Assembly: GCA_905235585.1 (NCBI GenBank)
Contig: CAJOME010000003.1
Span: 1 to 39,085, forward strand
From: an uncultured Lachnospiraceae bacterium
Lineage (GTDB): Bacteria; Bacillota; Clostridia; Lachnospirales; Lachnospiraceae
Reading direction: 5' to 3'
DNA length: 39,085 bases
In this document: positions 19,856 through 30,179 of the stretch, piece after piece
Layout: every line of letters starts with the position of its first letter
Numbering within the stretch: position 1 is the stretch's first letter
Program-made: the position numbers and the translations under genes
Notes under the pieces: generated by a model
Told to the model about the DNA's origin: nothing
Database searches by the model: none
What the model saw: only the letters and a program-made list of their open reading frames with translations

Positions 19856-21025
19856 CTACGCCCCTGCTACCACTCTTACCCTGAATACACCCTCTATCTT
19901 TGAAAGCTTATCTATTATCTCATCCGAAGCCGGAGCATCTATGTCGAACATTGAGACGGCATTGTCTCCGCGGCTCTTGTTGTTCATTTCCGATATATTT
20001 ATACCGGCATCTCCGAAGCACGCGGAAAACTTGGTGATCATATTTGCGATATTGCGATGGAAAACCATTACCCTGCCTGCTTTATCACATACTCCCATAT
20101 TTATCGCCGGGAAGTTGACCGAATTCCTAATATTGCCGTTTTCCATATAGTCGGTAAGCTCCTGCACAGCCATTACAGCGCAGTTATCCTCTGACTCCTC
20201 TGTTGAAGCACCTAAATGAGGTATCACTATGACTCCTTCCTGTCCGACAGCAGTGGGATTCGGGAAGTCAGACACATACTTTGCTATCTTTCCGATCCTG
20301 AGTGCGGATATGACTGCCTCCTCATCCACCAGCAGATCCCTTGCGAGATTTATGAGGATCGCATCATTCTTCATAAGCTTTATCGCGTCCGCGTTTATCA
20401 TCTTCTTTGTGGAATCAAGAAGCGGTACGTGAACTGTAATGATATCGCAGTTTGCGTATATCTCCTCGGCAGTCTTCACATGCCTGACCGATCTTGAGAG
20501 ATTCCATGCGGCATCCACAGATATATACGGATCATAGCCGTATACCTCCATGCCGAGATTTACGGCGGTATTTGCCACCTTTATGCCTATGGCGCCGAGA
20601 CCAATGACTCCGAGCTTTTTCCCGGATATCTCATGTCCGGCGTACTGCTTCTTCTGCTTCTCCGCATCCTTCGCGATATTTTCGTTGCCTGTCTGTGTAG
20701 CCACCCAGTTTATGCCGCCTACGATATCTCTTGAAGCAAGCAGCATGGCAGCGATCACCAGCTCCTTTACACCGTTTGCGTTTGCTCCGGGAGTGTTAAA
20801 TACAACTATTCCTCTTTCAGCGCACTTATCAAGCGGTATATTGTTTACACCTGCACCGGCTCTCGCTATCGCCAGAAGACCCTCAGGCAGCTCCATGTCA
20901 TGCATGGCAGCCGAACGGACGAGAGCGCAGTCGGCATCCTTAAGATCATCTACCGCGACAAAGCTTGAATCGAACCTGTCGAGTCCTACCTTCGCAATAT
21001 TGTTGAGACAGTTGTACTTAAACAT
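19856..21025 (-). CDS. serA: D-3-phosphoglycerate dehydrogenase (with C-terminal ACT-like region)
   Basis: KLGVIGLGAIGIKVANTAVNLGMEVYGYDPYI, LINLARDLLVDEEAV; ATG at 21025 preceded by AGGAGGGAAAG; track start 21064 lacks such a site. Confidence 0.93.
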   Translation of the reverse strand: MFKYNCLNNIAKVGLDRFDSSFVAVDDLKDADCALVRSAAMHDMELPEGLLAIARAGAGVNNIPLDKCAERGIVVFNTPGANANGVKELVIAAMLLASRDIVGGINWVATQTGNENIAKDAEKQKKQYAGHEISGKKLGVIGLGAIGIKVANTAVNLGMEVYGYDPYISVDAAWNLSRSVRHVKTAEEIYANCDIITVHVPLLDSTKKMINADAIKLMKNDAILINLARDLLVDEEAVISALRIGKIAKYVSDFPNPTAVGQEGVIVIPHLGASTEESEDNCAVMAVQELTDYMENGNIRNSVNFPAINMGVCDKAGRVMVFHRNIANMITKFSACFGDAGINISEMNNKSRGDNAVSMFDIDAPASDEIIDKLSKIEGVFRVRVVAGA

Positions 21026-21060
21026 CTTTCCCTCCTGTGTGTGTAATATCATTAGTGTAA

Positions 21061-21250
21061 GCATGTGTGTCAGATATATTTTCCGGCACCCGGCATGCCT
21101 CTTACGAACTAATCGTCACGCATTACTAAGCTCAATGAAAATGTCGATAAATCTCCATTTTCATCTCACCAAGTAATTGCGGACGCTGGATTTCGTTCGA
21201 GGCATAAACGCCTCAAAATGTGCCGTGAAAATATATCTTTCCACACACGC
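21061..21250. repeat. ~190-bp imperfect palindrome (MITE-like) in serC-serA intergenic region
   Basis: Left arm gcatgtgtgtcagatatattttccggcac...atgcctcttacgaac...cgtcacgcattact mirrors the reverse complement of the right arm gcgtgtgtggaaagatatattttcacggcac...atgcctcgaacgaa...cgtccgcaattact; central hairpin atgaaaatg/cattttcat. Confidence 0.75.
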
Positions 21251-21264
21251 AAACCCATTAATTG

Positions 21265-22344
21265 TCAGTTATTCTTCTCAAAGGTATCCATGAACTCGAC
21301 AAGCTTCTTCACGCCCTCTACAGGCATGGCATTGTATATGGATGCTCTCATACCGCCCACTGTCCTGTGACCCTTCAGGTTTACGAAGCCGGCTTTACCT
21401 GCTTCATCAATGAACTTCTTGTTCAGATCGTCGGAATCAGTAACAAACGGCACGTTCATAAGAGAACGGTACTCCGGCACCACCGTGCCCTTAAACATCT
21501 TGGAGGAATCAAGGAAATCATAAAGAACCTTTGCCTTTTCCTCATTTATTTTCTTCATTTCCGTGAGCCCGCCCAGTTTTTTGAGCCATTTGAACACCAG
21601 CCCGCAGACATAGATATTGTAAGCAGGAGGTGTATTGTAAAGTGAGTCATTGTCTGCATGTGTCTTGTATTTAAGCATCGTAGGTGTACCGGGCAATACG
21701 TCCTCCGTGATAAGGTCTTCTCTTATTACCACTATGGTCACACCGGCAGGACCTACATTCTTCTGTACGCCTCCGTATACTATGCCGTATCTGGTCACAT
21801 CCACAGGCTCCGAAAGAAACATGGAGGATACATCGGAAACAAGAGTCTTTCCCTTAGTATTGGGGAGCTCCTTATAACGTGTACCATATATCGTATTGTT
21901 CTGGCAGATGTATACATAGTCAGCGTTGTCGCTTATCGGAAGATCCGATACATCCGGGATATAGGTAAAGGTCTTGTCCTCGGAGGAAGCTATCTTATTG
22001 GCAGTACCGTAATTACCGGCCTCCTGCCATGCTTTTTTCGCCCACTGTCCGGTGACTATATAGTCAGCGACCTTATTCTTCATCAGGTTCATTGGGATCA
22101 TTGCAAACTGCGTGGATGCACCGCCCTGAAGAAACAGTACCTTATAGTTGTCAGGCACCCCTGCGAGCTCTCTGAAATCAGCCTCTGCCGTCTTGATGAT
22201 CTCATCATAGACCTTGGATCTGTGTGACATCTCCATGACAGACTGACCTGATCCGTTGTAATCAAGCATCTGGTCTCGTGCCTCTTCAAGTACCTCTACA
22301 GGCAGCATACTTGGTCCGGCTGAAAAATTGTAAACTCTGCTCAT
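21265..22344 (-). CDS. serC: Phosphoserine aminotransferase
   Basis: 359 aa; RVYNFSAGPSMLPVEVLEEA, FLQGGASTQFAMIPMNL, YGGVQKNVGPAGVT. Confidence 0.96.
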   Translation of the reverse strand: MSRVYNFSAGPSMLPVEVLEEARDQMLDYNGSGQSVMEMSHRSKVYDEIIKTAEADFRELAGVPDNYKVLFLQGGASTQFAMIPMNLMKNKVADYIVTGQWAKKAWQEAGNYGTANKIASSEDKTFTYIPDVSDLPISDNADYVYICQNNTIYGTRYKELPNTKGKTLVSDVSSMFLSEPVDVTRYGIVYGGVQKNVGPAGVTIVVIREDLITEDVLPGTPTMLKYKTHADNDSLYNTPPAYNIYVCGLVFKWLKKLGGLTEMKKINEEKAKVLYDFLDSSKMFKGTVVPEYRSLMNVPFVTDSDDLNKKFIDEAGKAGFVNLKGHRTVGGMRASIYNAMPVEGVKKLVEFMDTFEKNN

Positions 22345-22373
22345 CTTATCCCTCCTGATGAAATATATTTCGT

Positions 22374-24062
22374 TTAATTATTATTATTCAGATCAGCTTC
22401 ATCAAAGGCATCGGCTATGGCTCCGCCGGGAGCTACCATAGGGAACACCTTATCATCCTCATTTATCACTGCATCTATGACCACAGGCTTATCGGAAGCA
22501 AGAGCCTTCTTGATCACCTCGTCGACTTCGTCCCTGTCGGTAATGCGGTAAGCCGTGCAGCCCATGGCTTCTGCAGTCTTACAGTAATCCGTCTCATCCT
22601 CGAGTACAGTATTGGAGTATCTCTTGCCGTAGAAAAGAGTCTGCCACTGACGTACCATACCGAGTACCCGGTTGTCTATTATGACTTCAATGATCGGAAG
22701 ACCGTTTCTTGAAGCGGTCATGAGCTCATTCATATTCATGCGGAAGCAGCCGTCTCCGGCTATATTCACACATACCCGGTCAGGATTGCCCACCTTGGCT
22801 CCTATGCAGGCTCCAAGCCCGTATCCCATAGTACCGAGTCCGCCTGAGGTAAGAAGCTGTCTGGGATTTCTGAACTTATAAAACTGTGCAGTCCACATCT
22901 GATGCTGACCGACATCGGTCGATACTATCGCATTTGAAGCTGTCAGTGCATCAAGCCTTTCGATCAGATACTGGCAGGTAAGCTTGTCCTTCGGATAAGT
23001 AAGAGGGAAATCCTTTTTATAGCTGTCTATATGCTCCATCCACTTACTGTGTGAAGCCTTATCAAGCATGGGAAGCAGCTCGGTAAGCACATCCTTCATG
23101 TCACCTACGATATGAGCGTCAGTAGGGATATTCTTATTGATCTCTGCATCATCTATGTCTATATGTACTATATTTGCTCTGCTGGCAAATGCTTTTGCGT
23201 TCCCTACGACTCTGTCCGAGAACCTTGCTCCGAGCGCAAGAAGCATATCGCACTCAGACACACCCTTATCCGATGCCTTGGTGCCGTGCATACCTATCAT
23301 CCCTGTATAGTGGGGGTCGTCCGCAGATACCGCCCCTTTACCCATCAGCGAATCACATACCGGAGAGTCGATCTTATCGACAAGCTGTCTCACCTCCTCG
23401 GAAGCATCAGATATAACTGCTCCTCCACCCACATATATGAACGGTTTTTTGCAGGAATTGATCATGTCGGCTACAGCCTTAAGATCATCTGTGGTGTAAT
23501 GATCATACGTTTTTCTTTCGGGCATCTCCGGTTTCTTTGAAGTGAACTCACACTTGTCTGCCGTTGCGTTCTTTGTGATATCCACTACCACGGGTCCGGG
23601 CCTGCCTGAGCGGGCTATCTTAAACGCGCGTCTTAAGGTATCAGCCAGATCCTTCACATCCTTTACGATGAAACCGTGCTTTGTGATCGGCATGGTAATG
23701 CCTACTATATCTACCTCCTGGAAGGTATCCTTGCCGAGCAGACTTAAACCTACGTTTGCGGTGATGGCTACCATTGGTACCGAGTCCATGTATGCAGTGG
23801 CGATACCCGTGACAAGATTTGTAGCTCCGGGACCGGATGTTGCCATACATACACCCACTTTGCCGGTACTTCTGGCATATCCGTCAGCAGCATGGCTGGC
23901 ACCCTGCTCGTGTGAGGTAAGGATATGATGTATCTCATCCTGATGCTTGTACAGCTCATCATATATGTTGAGTATCGCTCCGCCGGGATATCCGAAGACG
24001 GTATCCACCCCTTCTTCCTTTAATACCTCTATTACAATTTCCGAACCGTTTAACTCCATCAT
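22374..24062 (-). CDS. ilvB: Acetolactate synthase large subunit
   Basis: 562 aa; VFGYPGGAILNIYDELY, SHEQGASHAADGYARSTGKVGVCMATSGPGATN, TPP-binding GDGCFRMNMNEL. Confidence 0.95.
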   Translation of the reverse strand: MMELNGSEIVIEVLKEEGVDTVFGYPGGAILNIYDELYKHQDEIHHILTSHEQGASHAADGYARSTGKVGVCMATSGPGATNLVTGIATAYMDSVPMVAITANVGLSLLGKDTFQEVDIVGITMPITKHGFIVKDVKDLADTLRRAFKIARSGRPGPVVVDITKNATADKCEFTSKKPEMPERKTYDHYTTDDLKAVADMINSCKKPFIYVGGGAVISDASEEVRQLVDKIDSPVCDSLMGKGAVSADDPHYTGMIGMHGTKASDKGVSECDMLLALGARFSDRVVGNAKAFASRANIVHIDIDDAEINKNIPTDAHIVGDMKDVLTELLPMLDKASHSKWMEHIDSYKKDFPLTYPKDKLTCQYLIERLDALTASNAIVSTDVGQHQMWTAQFYKFRNPRQLLTSGGLGTMGYGLGACIGAKVGNPDRVCVNIAGDGCFRMNMNELMTASRNGLPIIEVIIDNRVLGMVRQWQTLFYGKRYSNTVLEDETDYCKTAEAMGCTAYRITDRDEVDEVIKKALASDKPVVIDAVINEDDKVFPMVAPGGAIADAFDEADLNNNN

Positions 24063-24117
24063 CGTTTCCTCTCGTCAATTCTGTCACAGAGTCATCTACA
24101 GACCCTTTAGGATCAGA

Positions 24118-25782
24118 TCAGCTGATCTCAAGTACAGCACCGCGGTTTCCGCTCGTGACCATCTTCTCATAACGCGCAAGATATCCGTCCTTCACCCTGG
24201 GCTCTCTCGGCTTCCAGTTCTTTCTGCGCTCCTCAAGCACTTCGTCGGATACATTAACATTAAGTGAGTTATTCGGTATATCTATCTTTATGATATCACC
24301 CTCTTCTATCAGTGCGATCGGACCACCCACTGCGGCTTCAGGCGATACATGACCTATGGAAGCTCCTCTTGACGCTCCCGAGAATCTTCCGTCCGTGATA
24401 AGCGCTACCGAGCTTCCGAGACCCATTCCGGCGATAGCTGATGTAGGATTTAGCATTTCCCTCATACCGGGACCTCCCTTGGGCCCCTCGTATCTGATGA
24501 CTACCACATCACCCTCATGTATCTCTCCGCCATAGATAGCACCTATTGCATCCTCTTCACAGTCAAATACTCTGGCAGGTCCTTCATGTACCATCATCTC
24601 GGGTACGACAGCCGAACGCTTTACGACTCCGGTATCGGGCGCAATATTCCCCTTAAGTACGGCAATACCTCCCTCCGCCATGAACGGATCATCTATAGGC
24701 CTTATTACCTCAGTATTGATATTCTTTACGGAAGCTATATTCTCTCCTACCGTATGTCCGGTCACCGTCATACAGTCAAGGTTGAGCAGACCCTTCTTTG
24801 ACAGCTCGTTCATTACGGCATAGACACCGCCGGCTTCATTCAGATCCTCCATATAGGTATGCCCCGCCGGAGCAAGATGGCAGAGATTGGGTGTCCTGTC
24901 AGACACCTCATTGGCGATTTCCATATTAAGCTCGATCCCGGCTTCATGAGCGATTGCCGGAAGATGAAGCATGGTATTTGTAGAACAGCCGAGAGCCATA
25001 TCCACCGTTAAAGCATTCATGAATGCCTCCTTTGTCATGATATCTCTCGGTCTGATATTCTTCTTAAGCATATCCATGACCGCGTATCCGGCCATCTTGG
25101 CAAGTCTCAGTCTTGCGGAATACACAGCCGGTATAGTGCCGTTGCCGCGCAGTCCCATTCCTATTGCTTCAGTAAGGCAGTTCATGGAATTTGCCGTATA
25201 CATTCCAGAGCATGATCCGCAGGTAGGACAGGTATGCTCATCATAGTATCTGAGCTCTTCCTCATCTATCGTGCCTGCTTTTTTTGCTCCTACAGCTTCA
25301 AACATCGAAGACAGCGACGTCTTCTTGCCGTGTACATGTCCTGCGAGCATGGGACCTCCCGATACAAAGACCGTGGGGATATTAACCCTTGCCGCAGCCA
25401 TAAGAAGACCCGGTACATTCTTATCACAGTTGGGCACCATGACAAGCGCATCAAACTGATGCGCACGAGCCATACACTCGGTGGAATCAGCTATAAGATC
25501 CCTGGTGACAAGTGAATACTTCATGCCTATATGACCCATGGCAATACCGTCACATACAGCTATCGCCGGAAATACGACAGGCATACCGCCTGCCTCAGCC
25601 ACGCCGAGCTTTACCGCTTCGACTATCTTATCTATATTCATATGACCGGGAACGATCTCATTGTATGAGCTTACGATGCCGACCATTGGCTTCTTCATCT
25701 CATCACCCGTGAAGCCTAACGCATTAAAAAGACTCCGGTGCGGTGCGTGCTCATCACCTGTTTTTACATTATCACTAAGCAT
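24118..25782 (-). CDS. ilvD: Dihydroxy-acid dehydratase
   Basis: 554 aa; [65 protein letters not shown]. Confidence 0.97.
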   Translation of the reverse strand: MLSDNVKTGDEHAPHRSLFNALGFTGDEMKKPMVGIVSSYNEIVPGHMNIDKIVEAVKLGVAEAGGMPVVFPAIAVCDGIAMGHIGMKYSLVTRDLIADSTECMARAHQFDALVMVPNCDKNVPGLLMAAARVNIPTVFVSGGPMLAGHVHGKKTSLSSMFEAVGAKKAGTIDEEELRYYDEHTCPTCGSCSGMYTANSMNCLTEAIGMGLRGNGTIPAVYSARLRLAKMAGYAVMDMLKKNIRPRDIMTKEAFMNALTVDMALGCSTNTMLHLPAIAHEAGIELNMEIANEVSDRTPNLCHLAPAGHTYMEDLNEAGGVYAVMNELSKKGLLNLDCMTVTGHTVGENIASVKNINTEVIRPIDDPFMAEGGIAVLKGNIAPDTGVVKRSAVVPEMMVHEGPARVFDCEEDAIGAIYGGEIHEGDVVVIRYEGPKGGPGMREMLNPTSAIAGMGLGSSVALITDGRFSGASRGASIGHVSPEAAVGGPIALIEEGDIIKIDIPNNSLNVNVSDEVLEERRKNWKPREPRVKDGYLARYEKMVTSGNRGAVLEIS

Positions 25783-25800
25783 TGCTCTTCTCCTCCCTAA

Positions 25801-26883
25801 TTACAAGCGCTGTGTTACAGCATCACCCATTCCGCTGGTGGATACGCATTCGCATCCGTCTGACATTATATCTCCCGTGCGTATGCCGTCTGCCAGTGTA
25901 CGTTTCACGGCATTCTCCACTGCATCCGCGGCATTATCCTGCTCCAGACTGTAACGAAGCATCATAGCGGCAGAAAGGATAGTTGCAAGAGGGTTTGCTA
26001 TATTCTTCCCGGCTATATCCGGCGCAGATCCGCCTGATGGTTCATACAGCCCGAATTTCGTATCGTTGAGGGAAGCACTGGGAAGCATCCCTATTGAACC
26101 CGTGATCATGGCTGCTTCGTCGGAAAGGATGTCTCCGAACATATTCTCGGTCAGGACGACATCAAACTGAGAGGGCTCCTTAACAAGCTGCATGGCGCAG
26201 TTGTCCACGAGCATGGTGTCAAACGTGATATCAGGATAGTCATTAGCAACCTCTGATGTAACGCTTCGCCACAGTCTTGAAGAATCAAGCACGTTCGCCT
26301 TATCTACAAGAGTAACTTTCTTCCTCCTTTTTCCTGCGATATCAAATGCCTTTACTGCGGCTCTTCTTATCTCATCCTCATTATAAGAAAGGGTATCCAC
26401 AGCAGTCATCACTCCGTTTAGAGGCTTGGTATATCTTTCACCGAAATAAAGACCGCCGGTCAGTTCTCTGACCATCATGATATCAAAGCCCTTCTCCGCA
26501 GCGGTCTCTGAAAGCGGACATGCAGCCTTAAGCTCAGGGTAAAGTACGGACGGTCTGAGGTTTGCAAACAGATTCAGAGCCTTTCTGATCCCCAAAAGAC
26601 CGGCCTCGGGTCGCTTCGAGGGCTCCAGCCTGTACCATGGAGATGTCTTCGCGTCACCGCCTATAGAGCCCATAAGCACCGCATCGGACGCCACGGCGTC
26701 AGCTACAGCCTCATCAGTGAGCGGCACACCGTGTTTATCTATGGAGCATCCGCCCATATCTATGTCGGTATAGTGTAAGACAAATCCATATCTTCCCGAT
26801 ACGGCATCAAGGATCTTTACCGCTTCATTTACGATCTCCGGTCCTATCCCGTCTCCTCTTATGACTCCGATCTTATAGTCCAT
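25801..26883 (-). CDS. leuB: 3-isopropylmalate dehydrogenase
   Basis: MDYKIGVIRGDGIGPEIVNEAVKIL, MMVRELTGGLYFGERY, EPSGGSAPDIAGKNIANPLATILSAAMMLRYS; ATG at 26883 after GGAGGAAATGC. Confidence 0.95.
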   Translation of the reverse strand: MDYKIGVIRGDGIGPEIVNEAVKILDAVSGRYGFVLHYTDIDMGGCSIDKHGVPLTDEAVADAVASDAVLMGSIGGDAKTSPWYRLEPSKRPEAGLLGIRKALNLFANLRPSVLYPELKAACPLSETAAEKGFDIMMVRELTGGLYFGERYTKPLNGVMTAVDTLSYNEDEIRRAAVKAFDIAGKRRKKVTLVDKANVLDSSRLWRSVTSEVANDYPDITFDTMLVDNCAMQLVKEPSQFDVVLTENMFGDILSDEAAMITGSIGMLPSASLNDTKFGLYEPSGGSAPDIAGKNIANPLATILSAAMMLRYSLEQDNAADAVENAVKRTLADGIRTGDIMSDGCECVSTSGMGDAVTQRL

Positions 26884-26924
26884 GCATTTCCTCCGTGCCA
26901 CAAAACAAAAAACACTGCCTGCTA

Positions 26925-26970
26925 CACTCTTTGGTACGTCCTCAGCAGCAAGTGCTTCGTGCTGTACTGA
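26925..26970 (-). repeat. Copy B of the diverged ~46-bp dispersed repeat, in the leuB leader
   Basis: 39/46 identity to 8337-8383 by hand alignment; same orientation, upstream of leuB. Confidence 0.7.
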
Positions 26971-27036
26971 ATAATTTCAGTTACTGTTCAGACAGCTCTG
27001 CACACTAGCTGCGCTGAGCGTGAAAAAGATTACAGA

Positions 27037-27378
27037 TCACTTCCGTGCATCTTTTTCAGTAGTCTCTTCAGGCTTTTCCACCTGCGCTATAGCCTCTTTT
27101 TTCATGACTATACGGCAGTTTTTGTTATTTCCGAACTCAACGATCACGGTAGTCTCGTCAGGGATATCTATCACCATTCCGTAAAATCCGCTTGTGGTAC
27201 ATACCGTATCTCCCACCTCAAGAGATGAGAGCATGTCCTTGACTCTGCCCTGCTCCTTTCTCTGGGGTCTGATCATTATAAAATAAAGAAAGGCAATGAT
27301 CGCCGCGATATAAACGACCGTAATGACTATACTGCTTGTACCGCCTGACACAGCTTCGTTAGTAAGTAAAATGCCCAT
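27037..27378 (-). CDS. yajC: Preprotein translocase subunit YajC
   Basis: 113 aa; single TM then FYFIMIRPQRKEQ-like motif (LYFIMIRPQRKEQGRVKDMLSSLEVGDTVCTTSGFYG). Confidence 0.93.
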   Translation of the reverse strand: MGILLTNEAVSGGTSSIVITVVYIAAIIAFLYFIMIRPQRKEQGRVKDMLSSLEVGDTVCTTSGFYGMVIDIPDETTVIVEFGNNKNCRIVMKKEAIAQVEKPEETTEKDARK

Positions 27379-27427
27379 GTTTCTATACTTTCCTCCTTAA
27401 TAATACCTATGAAACAGATGCTTTTCT

Positions 27428-27456
27428 ATAATACACACAAGGCGCGATTTTAGCAA
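27428..27456 (-). promoter_or_regulatory. Predicted promoter upstream of yajC
   Basis: Minus strand TTGCTA - 17 nt - TATTAT, about 50 nt upstream of the yajC ATG. Confidence 0.55.
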
Positions 27457-27484
27457 GATACCCCCGTCCGACAAAGGCAATCGC

Positions 27485-28621
27485 TTATAATCCGCTTTCG
27501 TAATCTGAGATGAACTTATCATGAAATGATGTGAATATTCCCGCATCTATTGCGTCCCTTATCTCTTTCATCAGACGGTTGTAGAAATACAGGTTGTGCA
27601 ATACGCAGAGTCTGAGACCGAGCATTTCGCCTGCCTTTATCAGATGTCTTATATATGCCCTGCTGTAAGTCCTGCATGCCGGACAATCGCAGCCTTCCTC
27701 TATAGGACGCATATCCTCGGCATACACAGCGTTTTTTATATTAAACTTACCGTGATGGGTATAGAGCTGTCCATGTCTTGCATTCCTTGAAGGATATACA
27801 CAATCAAAGAAATCCACACCGCGGTATACTGCCTCGACTATATTTACCGGAGTACCCACTCCCATAAGATAGACGGGCTTATCCTGCGGCAGATGAGGCA
27901 CTGTAACATCAAGAATATGGTACATCTCTTCATGGGTCTCTCCGACGGCAAGACCTCCTATGGCATATCCGTCCAGATCCATTTCACTGATAAGGTCGGC
28001 ATTATCCGTACGTATATCCTCAAAGACAGCACCCTGATTAATGCCAAAGAGCATCTGATTTTTATTTATAGTGTCGGGAAGCGTATTAAGCCGGTCGAGC
28101 TCTCTTTTGCATCTTTCGAGCCATCTCTCGGTACGATGTACGGATTCCTCGACATATGACCTTTCGGATCGTGCATCCGGACATTCATCAAATGCCATGG
28201 CGATAGTAGAGCCGAGATTGGACTGGATGCGCATACTCTCTTCCGGACCCATAAATATCCTGTGTCCGTCAATATGTGATGCAAAGGTCACACCCTCTTC
28301 CTTTATCTTTCTCAGTCCGGCAAGAGAAAAGACCTGAAAGCCTCCCGAGTCGGTAAGTATAGGTCTGTCCCACACCATAAACTCATGCAGTCCGCCGAGT
28401 CTCTTTATTACCTCGTCTCCTGTCCTGACGTGCAGATGATAGGTATTTGACAGCTCTATCTGACAGCCTATTTCTTTCAGGTCTAAAGCAGATACTGCAC
28501 CTTTTATCGCACCTACCGTCCCCACATTCATAAAAACGGGCGTCTCTACAGTACCATGTACCGTATTAAGACGCCCCCGCCTTGCTCTTCCGTCCCTCTT
28601 TATAAGAGTGTAGCTATTCAT
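27485..28621 (-). CDS. tgt: Queuine/7-deazaguanine tRNA-ribosyltransferase
   Basis: 378 aa; VETPVFMNVGTVGAIKG, LTDSGGFQVFSLAGLRKIKEEGVTF, GINQGAVFEDIR, zinc motif CDCPAC... Confidence 0.97.
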   Translation of the reverse strand: MNSYTLIKRDGRARRGRLNTVHGTVETPVFMNVGTVGAIKGAVSALDLKEIGCQIELSNTYHLHVRTGDEVIKRLGGLHEFMVWDRPILTDSGGFQVFSLAGLRKIKEEGVTFASHIDGHRIFMGPEESMRIQSNLGSTIAMAFDECPDARSERSYVEESVHRTERWLERCKRELDRLNTLPDTINKNQMLFGINQGAVFEDIRTDNADLISEMDLDGYAIGGLAVGETHEEMYHILDVTVPHLPQDKPVYLMGVGTPVNIVEAVYRGVDFFDCVYPSRNARHGQLYTHHGKFNIKNAVYAEDMRPIEEGCDCPACRTYSRAYIRHLIKAGEMLGLRLCVLHNLYFYNRLMKEIRDAIDAGIFTSFHDKFISDYESGL

Positions 28622-29573
28622 CAGAATCTACCAGACCTATCATTTCATCGTATTCCTCCAGAGTGAGTCCGAGCTGAGTCATCTCTTTGGCAGCCTCCAC
28701 TCCCACATATCTGTAATGCCAGGGCTCAAACTCAATGCCCGTGATATCCTCCTTGCCCCTGGGATAGCGAAGTATAAACCCATATTCAGGTGCATTCTCA
28801 GCGAGCCATCTGCCGCCCTCGGTATTGGCAAAGCCTGCATCCAGATCACGATATCCCGAGGATATTATATCCACCGCAAGTCCCACCTGATGCTCGGAGG
28901 TACCCGGGATCGCAACTGTCTCACTGGCAAGATCATATGCTTTATCATAATCGTATCCCTGATCAATATATGACCTGACCTTACGGTTAAATACATATGT
29001 CTGCCTCTCCATATCCCTGTATGGTGAAGCCACATAGAGACCGACTCCCTGTGTCCTTGCATCCTTAATCATATCAACAAGATGCTCCGCCACTCTGACA
29101 TCCACCTTTACCGAGCCTGATATGGTAGCAAGCTCAAAGGTGTAATCATACGGTATAAGATGATCCTTGTTAATAAGCATCAGCGACCAGTCATCTTCAA
29201 ATCCGGGTACCTTTTTGTCTCCGTTCTTATCAATGATAGTGACATCATGAGAGGTATCTCCGGTCTCATTATTACGTTTATTGAAATCATCTGCCGCTTT
29301 CTTCGACTCTGCCGCTATCTTGTCAAGCTCTTCGTCGGCCAGATCATATGCGGCATTTTCAATACCGTCCATTGATACCTCATTTCTTATGATATCGGAC
29401 TTATCTACGGCAATCCTGCTTCCGGAATCATTTACGAAAATCACATCGGTATCCATGACAGTAGCAGTTGCGGTACGCGAAAAACTGGCAGATGAAGTAA
29501 ATGCCAGTACGGTAAGGAATATTGCTATGAATTTCCTGAAGAAATGTCTTTTTTTATTATTCCTTTTTTTCAT
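28614..29573 (-). CDS. D-Ala-D-Ala carboxypeptidase, VanY/M15B family, with signal peptide/anchor
   Basis: 319 aa; SPYRDMERQTYVFNRKV, GTSEHQVGLAVDI, GRWLAENAPEYGFILRYPRGKEDITGIEFEPWHYRYVG. Confidence 0.92.
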   Translation of the reverse strand: MKKRNNKKRHFFRKFIAIFLTVLAFTSSASFSRTATATVMDTDVIFVNDSGSRIAVDKSDIIRNEVSMDGIENAAYDLADEELDKIAAESKKAADDFNKRNNETGDTSHDVTIIDKNGDKKVPGFEDDWSLMLINKDHLIPYDYTFELATISGSVKVDVRVAEHLVDMIKDARTQGVGLYVASPYRDMERQTYVFNRKVRSYIDQGYDYDKAYDLASETVAIPGTSEHQVGLAVDIISSGYRDLDAGFANTEGGRWLAENAPEYGFILRYPRGKEDITGIEFEPWHYRYVGVEAAKEMTQLGLTLEEYDEMIGLVDSDE

Positions 29574-29619
29574 AGGGTAGTGTTAAAAAAATATCATAGC
29601 CGGATTTAATATTCAAGAG

Positions 29620-30039
29620 TTACGGCTCAATTTTCAGGTTTTTCGTTCCAAAGGAATACGGAAGCAGTTCACTGAATCTATATGTTGTATAGCTGAGATC
29701 TGCATGCACAATTATCACTTCAAAGCTGTCCTTGTCGACAAATTCATTCATAAACTGTCTGCATACGCCACATGGAAAGGCATCATCCGGAGCCTCACCG
29801 ACAGGACCTCCCGATATGGCTATGGCGCTGAATTCTCTTTCACCATCGCTTACCGCCTTGCAGAAAGCAGTACGTTCGGCGCATATCCCTGCTGGATATG
29901 AAGCGTTTTCAATATTGCATCCTGTATATACCCTTCCGTCCTTTGTAAGCAGTGCAGCACCTACTGCGAAGTGCGAATAGATGCAGTACGACTGCTTACG
30001 TGCTTCATCTGCCGTTTTGCAAAGCTCTGTATATTCCAT
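29620..30039 (-). CDS. cdd: Cytidine deaminase
   Basis: MEYTELCKTADEARKQSYCIYSHFAVGAALLTKDGRVYTGCNIENASYPAGICAERTAF, PCGVCRQFMNEF; ATG at 30039 after GGAGGGAGATA. Confidence 0.95.
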   Translation of the reverse strand: MEYTELCKTADEARKQSYCIYSHFAVGAALLTKDGRVYTGCNIENASYPAGICAERTAFCKAVSDGEREFSAIAISGGPVGEAPDDAFPCGVCRQFMNEFVDKDSFEVIIVHADLSYTTYRFSELLPYSFGTKNLKIEP

Positions 30040-30130
30040 TATCTCCCTCCGTTCAGATCGTCCAATGCCCCCATTCGGCTCGTACATACACGACAGCCTG
30101 CTGTCATTGACGACACTTTCATACAGTAAA

Positions 30131-30164
30131 ACAGGCTCCGGTCAAGAAAATGACCGGAGCCTGT
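30131..30164 (-). terminator. Intrinsic terminator of the GHL10 gene/pheA-ppk operon end
   Basis: 14-bp perfect stem acaggctccggtca / tgaccggagcctgt with 6-nt loop; minus strand followed by TTTT. Confidence 0.85.
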
Positions 30165-30179
30165 ACGATAGACCGCAAG

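Noticed and set aside
22374-26883. Absence of ilvN/ilvC/leuACD beside leuB-ilvD-ilvB
   Set aside because: Split branched-chain clusters are common and the missing genes may be elsewhere in the genome; not evidence of novelty.
30131-30164. Long GC-rich inverted repeat considered as a mobile-element end
   Set aside because: Short loop, perfect stem and trailing T-run at an operon end make it an ordinary intrinsic terminator; the same applies to 6122-6149 and 38909-38939.
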